A DNA stretch of 9,758 bases from Bifidobacterium breve (lineage in GTDB: Bacteria > Actinomycetota > Acidimicrobiia > IMCC26256 > PALSA-555), in NCBI GenBank assembly GCA_945889545.1, contig CAMDCC010000089.1, forward strand, positions 1-9,758, read 5' to 3'. Made by a program: the position numbers and the translations under genes. This document shows, piece by piece, positions 6,742-9,758 of this stretch. Each line of letters opens with the position of its first letter. The stretch's first letter is position 1. The notes beneath the pieces were generated by a model. It was not told where the DNA came from, made no database searches, and was given only the letters and a program-made list of their open reading frames with translations.

Positions 6742-7718
6742 CAGTCGGCCGCCGGCGGCTCTTCGCCGGCTGCCTCAACAACGGGCGCGTCAGCAACCGG
6801 CTCCTCAACAACCGGCTCCTCAACAACCGGCGAGTCAGCGGCAGCTGCCTCATCGGCCGCGGGCTCCTCGGCCTGCTTGGCCTTGAGCTTCGCCTCGCGT
6901 TCCTTCTGCGCAGCCGCGGCCGCGTCGCGGGCCTTCTGCTGCTCCTCGGCCTTCTTGGCTTCCTCTTCGGGATCCAGCACCTTCGGCGCCTTGGCCTCCT
7001 CCGCCTTCGGAGGCTGCTTGACCCCCTTGCGCTGCGCGAGCAGGCGTCCTTCGTCGACCGCGTCGGCGACGATCCGGCTCATCAGCGACGCCGAACGGAT
7101 CGCGTCGTCGTTGCCGGGGATCACGAAGTCGATGATGTCGGGGTCGCAGTTGGTGTCGACGACCGCGATCACCGGGATGTTGAGCCGGTTCGCCTCGGTG
7201 ACGGCGATGTGCTCCTTTTTGGTATCGATCACGAAGACGGCGTCGGGCAGCTTCTCCATGCGGGTGATGCCGCCGAGGTTGCGCTGGAGCTTGTCGCGCT
7301 CGCGCTTGACCTTCAGGCCTTCCTTCTTGATCATCTGCTCGGTCTCACCCGTTGCGACCATGCGGTCGAGCTCGTGGAGCTTCGCGACGCGCTTGTGCAC
7401 GGTCTGGAAGTTGGTGAGCATCCCTCCGAGCCAGCGGTAGTTCACGTACGGCATGCCGCAGCGATCCGCGTGGCTCTGCATGGGTTCCTGGGCCTGCTTC
7501 TTGGTGCCCACGAACAGGACCGTGCCGCCGTTCTCCACCGTCTTCCGGATGAAGCGGTAGGCGGTGTCGATCCGCTCCAGCGTCTGCTGGAGGTCGATGA
7601 TGTAGATCCCGTTGCGCTCACCGAAGATGAAACGACGCATCTTCGGGTTCCAACGGCGCGTCTGGTGACCGAAGTGAACCCCGGCCTCCAGAAGCTGCTT
7701 CATGGTGACGACAGCCAC
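6741..7718 (-). CDS. rpsB: 30S ribosomal protein S2 with long Ala/Glu/Pro-rich C-terminal extension
   Basis: S2 binds the 30S head-body junction and is needed for S1 binding and initiation. The core is residues 1 to about 230: AVVTMKQLLEAGVHFGHQT (2-20) and RRWNPKMRRFIFGERNGIYI (21-40), LFVGTKKQAQE at 68-78, NYRWLGGMLTNF at 93-104, the coiled-coil region about 110-150, and the S2 signature AVVDTNCDPD (185-194) followed by DDAIRSASLM (204-213). Residues 231-325 form a charged tail: Lys/Glu/Ala-rich, probably helical at 238-285, then PVVEE-type repeats to the acidic end. The start is GTG, supported by AGGAG five bases upstream and by the standard actinobacterial N-terminus. First gene of the translation cluster, preceded by a structured leader. 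The length (325) is well above that of short S2 proteins (about 240). Confidence 0.97.
   Translation of the reverse strand: MAVVTMKQLLEAGVHFGHQTRRWNPKMRRFIFGERNGIYIIDLQQTLERIDTAYRFIRKTVENGGTVLFVGTKKQAQEPMQSHADRCGMPYVNYRWLGGMLTNFQTVHKRVAKLHELDRMVATGETEQMIKKEGLKVKRERDKLQRNLGGITRMEKLPDAVFVIDTKKEHIAVTEANRLNIPVIAVVDTNCDPDIIDFVIPGNDDAIRSASLMSRIVADAVDEGRLLAQRKGVKQPPKAEEAKAPKVLDPEEEAKKAEEQQKARDAAAAAQKEREAKLKAKQAEEPAADEAAAADSPVVEEPVVEEPVADAPVVEAAGEEPPAAD
6775..6834 (-). repeat. 15-bp tandem repeat (about 4 copies) in the 3' end of rpsB
   Basis: Four consecutive 15-base units occupy 6775-6789, 6790-6804, 6805-6819 and 6820-6834. The central unit on the plus strand is tcaacaaccggctcc; the outer units carry a few substitutions. 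They encode five-residue steps of the PVVEEPVVEEPVADAPVVE tail of S2. The in-frame unit length and near identity of the two central copies point to recent slippage. Confidence 0.75.
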
Positions 7719-7723
7719 AGGGA

Positions 7724-7728
7724 CTCCT
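7724..7728 (-). promoter_or_regulatory. Ribosome binding site of rpsB
   Basis: Minus-strand AGGAG, within TGAGGAG, lies five bases before the GTG at 7716-7718. It is among the best ribosome binding sites in the window and supports GTG rather than the internal ATG (codon 6) as the start. Confidence 0.75.
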
Positions 7729-7741
7729 CAAGTTGTACGTC

Positions 7742-7820
7742 GGCTCGCTTACGCCCCGCCCGGAGGCGGTGCGACCTGGGTGGTGCTGCGAGCCTGAGAG
7801 ATCCCGGGCCGAAACCCGAG
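7742..7820 (-). promoter_or_regulatory. Structured 5' leader of rpsB (candidate cis-regulatory RNA)
   Basis: In the 140-nt gap before rpsB the minus-strand RNA can form three stems. The first is CTCGGG/CCCGGG (7815-7820 with 7803-7808, one G-U pair, six-base loop). The second is an outer stem GGCTCGC/GCGAGCC (7788-7794 with 7742-7748), and inside it lies a CCGCC/GGCGG hairpin (7765-7769 with 7756-7760). The outer stem ends 13 bases before the AGGAG site. Bacterial rpsB leaders are known to mediate feedback by S2 in some groups; whether this one does is inference. The first hairpin lacks a U-run and is not a convincing terminator for the upstream genes. Confidence 0.4.
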
Positions 7821-7830
7821 TCGACCAGGG

Positions 7831-7836
7831 AGTGTA
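7831..7836 (-). promoter_or_regulatory. Possible -10 element of the rpsB promoter
   Basis: TACACT on the minus strand fits the -10 consensus TAnnnT and would place the transcription start near 7824, about 105 bases before the rpsB GTG and just before the leader stems. No clear -35 element is seen at 16-18 bases upstream. It lies in the only intergenic stretch ahead of the translation genes, so a promoter is expected here. Confidence 0.35.
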
Positions 7837-7858
7837 GCGGGGGCCTTCTCGGCAGATC

Positions 7859-9010
7859 TCAGGCGGGTTCGCCCTGAAGCTTCCAGACCTCGGTGTCGCC
7901 CCAGGACCACGAGACCAGCAGATAGAGCGAGCCGCCCACTGCAACACTCGATTCGATCGTCATCACGGTCTGTCCCTCGTCGACGACACTGCCGTAGATG
8001 GGTGCTCCATCGGCCATCTCGGCCAGAACGATTCCCGTGCCGTAGGTGGTCATCGCGAACACGTCGCCGACCACGTGCGGCTCTGCCGCGACCTGTGCCA
8101 GGTTCGTCGTGTGCTTCCATCGCACGCGCCCGCTCGTTGGATCGACCACGGTGACCCGCCCAGCGATGTCCACCAGCGCCACACCGTCGGCACCTGCAGC
8201 GGTTGAGATCGCGGCCCAGTACCCGGACGTGCTGCGCCCTCCTCGGTCCCAACGTTCCCTCCCGTCGGCAAGCGCCAAGCTCCGCACCTCTGCGACGACG
8301 CGCTCTTTGCGGTCGAGGCGGATGTTCTCGGCAAATGTCACGGTTCCGGCGAACACGGCCGGGGTGGACGAGAACTCGGGCGCGTCGTGCTGCCATACGA
8401 CTGCGCCGCCATCCGTCGCGAAGACCCGCAGGTGCGACCCCGCGTCATCGGCCCACGCCAGCAGGACGCGATCGTCGATGACCCATGCACGCTCAGCGAC
8501 CATCCCGTCGTCAACTGCGACGGCGACGGTCCATCGAACGGTTCCCGAAGCGCCGTCGACCAGCTCGAGCACCCCGCCGTCACTCACGAGCGCGACCGCC
8601 GTCGATCCGCCGGGACCCGCACCAACCGCCGCCACGCTGGCACCCGCCAGGAAGTGCTCCCATTGGATGGCTGGTGTAACGCGGTTGATCCCGACGTAGC
8701 TGTCGTGGTCGATCGGGACGACGATCAGATCGCCGCCGATGGCGAGCGGGCCGAAGCCGCCTTCACGCGGGATGGTCAGGCGCCATCGCTGCTCGCCGGA
8801 GGTGTCCAACACCACGATCTCACCCCCTCCGCCGAGTGCGACCGCGCCAAGCTCGTCGGCCGCGAGCGTCTCGGGGTCGATCGGCCCCGAGGCTTCCCAG
8901 GCCTTGTCGAGCGTCGGCTCGGTGGTGCCCCCACTCGCGCTGCTCGCAAGCGAGAACGCCAACGCGAAGGCCGAGGCGGCAACGCCGTATCGTCGAGCAC
9001 ATCTCATCAT
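7859..9010 (-). CDS. Exported PQQ-like beta-propeller repeat protein, function unknown
   Basis: A 383-residue protein with a signal peptide (basic MMRCARRYGV, hydrophobic core at about 10-22, small residues ASSASGG at 22-28) and no lipobox cysteine, so it is probably secreted or in the cell wall. The rest is a PQQ/WD-like propeller: at least five blade motifs of the form hydrophobic strand-Asp-x-x-Gly-x-x-x-Trp are visible, VVLDTSGEQRWRL at 66-78, LVDGASGTVRWTV at 150-162, VFATDGGAVVWQH at 196-208, SLALADGRERWDR at 244-256 and VVDPTSGRVRWKH at 288-300. No enzyme domain is attached and I see no PQQ-dehydrogenase catalytic motif; BamB-like scaffolds share this fold but no specific match is claimed. 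The first ATG (9008-9010) overlaps the hydrolase stop as ATGA; the next codon is also ATG. GGAG lies 11 bases upstream. It is followed by 140 nt of rpsB leader. Confidence 0.8.
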   Translation of the reverse strand: MMRCARRYGVAASAFALAFSLASSASGGTTEPTLDKAWEASGPIDPETLAADELGAVALGGGGEIVVLDTSGEQRWRLTIPREGGFGPLAIGGDLIVVPIDHDSYVGINRVTPAIQWEHFLAGASVAAVGAGPGGSTAVALVSDGGVLELVDGASGTVRWTVAVAVDDGMVAERAWVIDDRVLLAWADDAGSHLRVFATDGGAVVWQHDAPEFSSTPAVFAGTVTFAENIRLDRKERVVAEVRSLALADGRERWDRGGRSTSGYWAAISTAAGADGVALVDIAGRVTVVDPTSGRVRWKHTTNLAQVAAEPHVVGDVFAMTTYGTGIVLAEMADGAPIYGSVVDEGQTVMTIESSVAVGGSLYLLVSWSWGDTEVWKLQGEPA

Positions 9011-9758
9011 GGGAGGTACTTCTCCAAGTTCGGGACGTAGGACGTGCCGCCGGGCGTCTCGGACACCTTCGCGGTGACCTTGTCGACGAGCTGCGTGTAG
9101 AGCCAGCCGCCGACGTCAGTGAAGAGGCCGCACGAGTCTGCTGGCGCGCGTCCGCTGAGGTGTGCCTGCGCGGCGCTGATGGCGTCGTCGTCGCGCAGCA
9201 CCGCGGAGTGGTCGTCGGGCCACAAGGTGTCGCCGGCGGGGACAACGATCTTCGTACCTCCGGGCACGCTCGCACTCGAGGACGGCACGATCGGGTCCTC
9301 GGAGCCCACGATCGACAGGAAGCGAACTTCCGGTGGGACACCTCCGGCGTCCCAGAGCTCCTCGATCGTCGACGAGCCGGTCGACATCTGCTCGACCGAC
9401 TCGGCACCGATGTAGTCGGTTGGGTCGAGTGCACGCGCGGCGATCCCCGCGAAGAGGTGCTCGTCGACCGCTTCGGCAAGGTCGGCGATGGGCGTCCCTT
9501 CGTGCGGCGACCCGAACGTGACGACGTTCTCTATCGGCGGATACTCGTGCTCATGCCCTGCGTAGACCTCGGTGAGGAACAGGTCGATCACGAGCCCGCC
9601 CTGCGAGTGACCCACGAGATCGACGGCGAGGCCGGGATGGGCGCGGTCGGCTTCTTGGACCTGACGCCCGAGCGAGCGCGCCTGCGCGTGGAGGTCGGTG
9701 ATGGTGTCCTTCGGCCCGTACGTGGCTGATCCCGGTCGGTACGAGAAGTGCGCGACCT
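9007..9758 (-). CDS. Alpha/beta-hydrolase (lipase/esterase-like), 5' end outside the window
   Basis: The last 250 codons of a serine hydrolase; the frame is open to the right edge, so the start, and any signal peptide, is missing. From the edge: VAHFSYRPGSATYGPKDTIT, then the nucleophile elbow VDLVGHSQGG with Ser at about residue 51 of the visible part, VVTFGSPHEGTPIADL as in lipases acting on lipid or bulky esters, then SIVGSEDPIVP carrying the probable catalytic Asp and PDDHSAVLRDDDAI carrying the probable His. Order and spacing fit a complete Ser-Asp-His triad. The GHSQGG and GSPHxGT motifs resemble triacylglycerol lipase and PGAP1-like esterases. An internal GTG at 9613-9615 just before GHSQGG cannot be the real start, because it would remove the strand leading into the nucleophile. 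Its stop overlaps the propeller gene, so the two are probably co-transcribed. The substrate is unknown. Confidence 0.85.
   Translation of the reverse strand, partial: VAHFSYRPGSATYGPKDTITDLHAQARSLGRQVQEADRAHPGLAVDLVGHSQGGLVIDLFLTEVYAGHEHEYPPIENVVTFGSPHEGTPIADLAEAVDEHLFAGIAARALDPTDYIGAESVEQMSTGSSTIEELWDAGGVPPEVRFLSIVGSEDPIVPSSSASVPGGTKIVVPAGDTLWPDDHSAVLRDDDAISAAQAHLSGRAPADSCGLFTDVGGWLYTQLVDKVTAKVSETPGGTSYVPNLEKYLP

Noticed and set aside
6775..6834. CRISPR-like or regulatory repeat array
   Set aside because: Units are 15 bp with no spacers and lie in frame inside rpsB; they are coding tandem repeats.
5788..7440. A 550-codon open frame on the plus strand opposite tsf and rpsB
   Set aside because: Antisense shadow of two certain genes; its Ser/Ala/Thr-rich stretch mirrors the repeat tail of S2.
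7803..7820. Rho-independent terminator after the propeller gene
   Set aside because: The stem is present but is followed by ATCTCTCAGG, not a U-run, and it lies after a plausible rpsB promoter, so a leader hairpin is the better reading.
9007..9615. Hydrolase starting at the internal GTG just before GHSQGG
   Set aside because: The frame continues without a stop to the window edge and encodes expected alpha/beta-hydrolase sequence before the nucleophile elbow.

Overview
The window is a GC-rich stretch of bacterial chromosome in which every supported gene lies on the minus strand. Read in the direction of transcription (from the right edge to the left), the order is: a partial alpha/beta-hydrolase (lipase/esterase-like), a secreted PQQ-type beta-propeller protein, then rpsB, tsf, pyrH, frr, cdsA, dxr, an RseP/Rip1-type M50 metalloprotease, and the 5' part of ispG running off the left edge. 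The order rpsB-tsf-pyrH-frr-cdsA-dxr-rseP-ispG is a classic conserved bacterial cluster. GTG starts, strong GC bias, the S2 start (MAVVTMKQLL...) and the proline/acid-rich tails fit a high-GC actinobacterium. A member of Acidimicrobiia or a relative is my best guess, but this is an inference from protein style, not a measured placement.

Layout. 9007-9758: 3' part of a serine hydrolase with the GHSQGG nucleophile elbow, overlapping by 4 nt a 383-residue exported beta-propeller gene (7859-9010). 7719-7858: a 140-nt gap with a possible promoter and a structured leader for rpsB. 4528-7718: translation genes rpsB, tsf, pyrH (UMP kinase) and frr, packed with a 1-nt overlap or short gaps. 4393-4527: a 135-nt gap containing an in-frame duplicate of the last eight frr codons plus a stop, and a perfect hairpin just before cdsA. 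388-4392: cdsA with a very long disordered N-terminal tail, dxr, and the site-2 protease, dxr and the protease overlapping as ATGA. 322-387: a 66-nt gap with a possible leaderless promoter for ispG (1-321).

Together the core cluster covers translation (S2, EF-Ts, RRF), pyrimidine nucleotide supply (UMP kinase), CDP-diacylglycerol for phospholipids (CdsA), two steps of the MEP isoprenoid pathway (Dxr, IspG) and membrane stress proteolysis (RseP/Rip1). The upstream hydrolase/propeller pair looks like an unrelated accessory unit of the cell envelope or exterior.

I see no tRNA, rRNA, CRISPR array, insertion sequence or phage gene, and no evidence of a new multi-gene system. The most unusual local signal is the duplicated frr 3' end at 4468-4492 / 4531-4555, whose only two differences are synonymous. 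The long low-complexity tails of CdsA and S2, each containing short DNA tandem repeats, come next.
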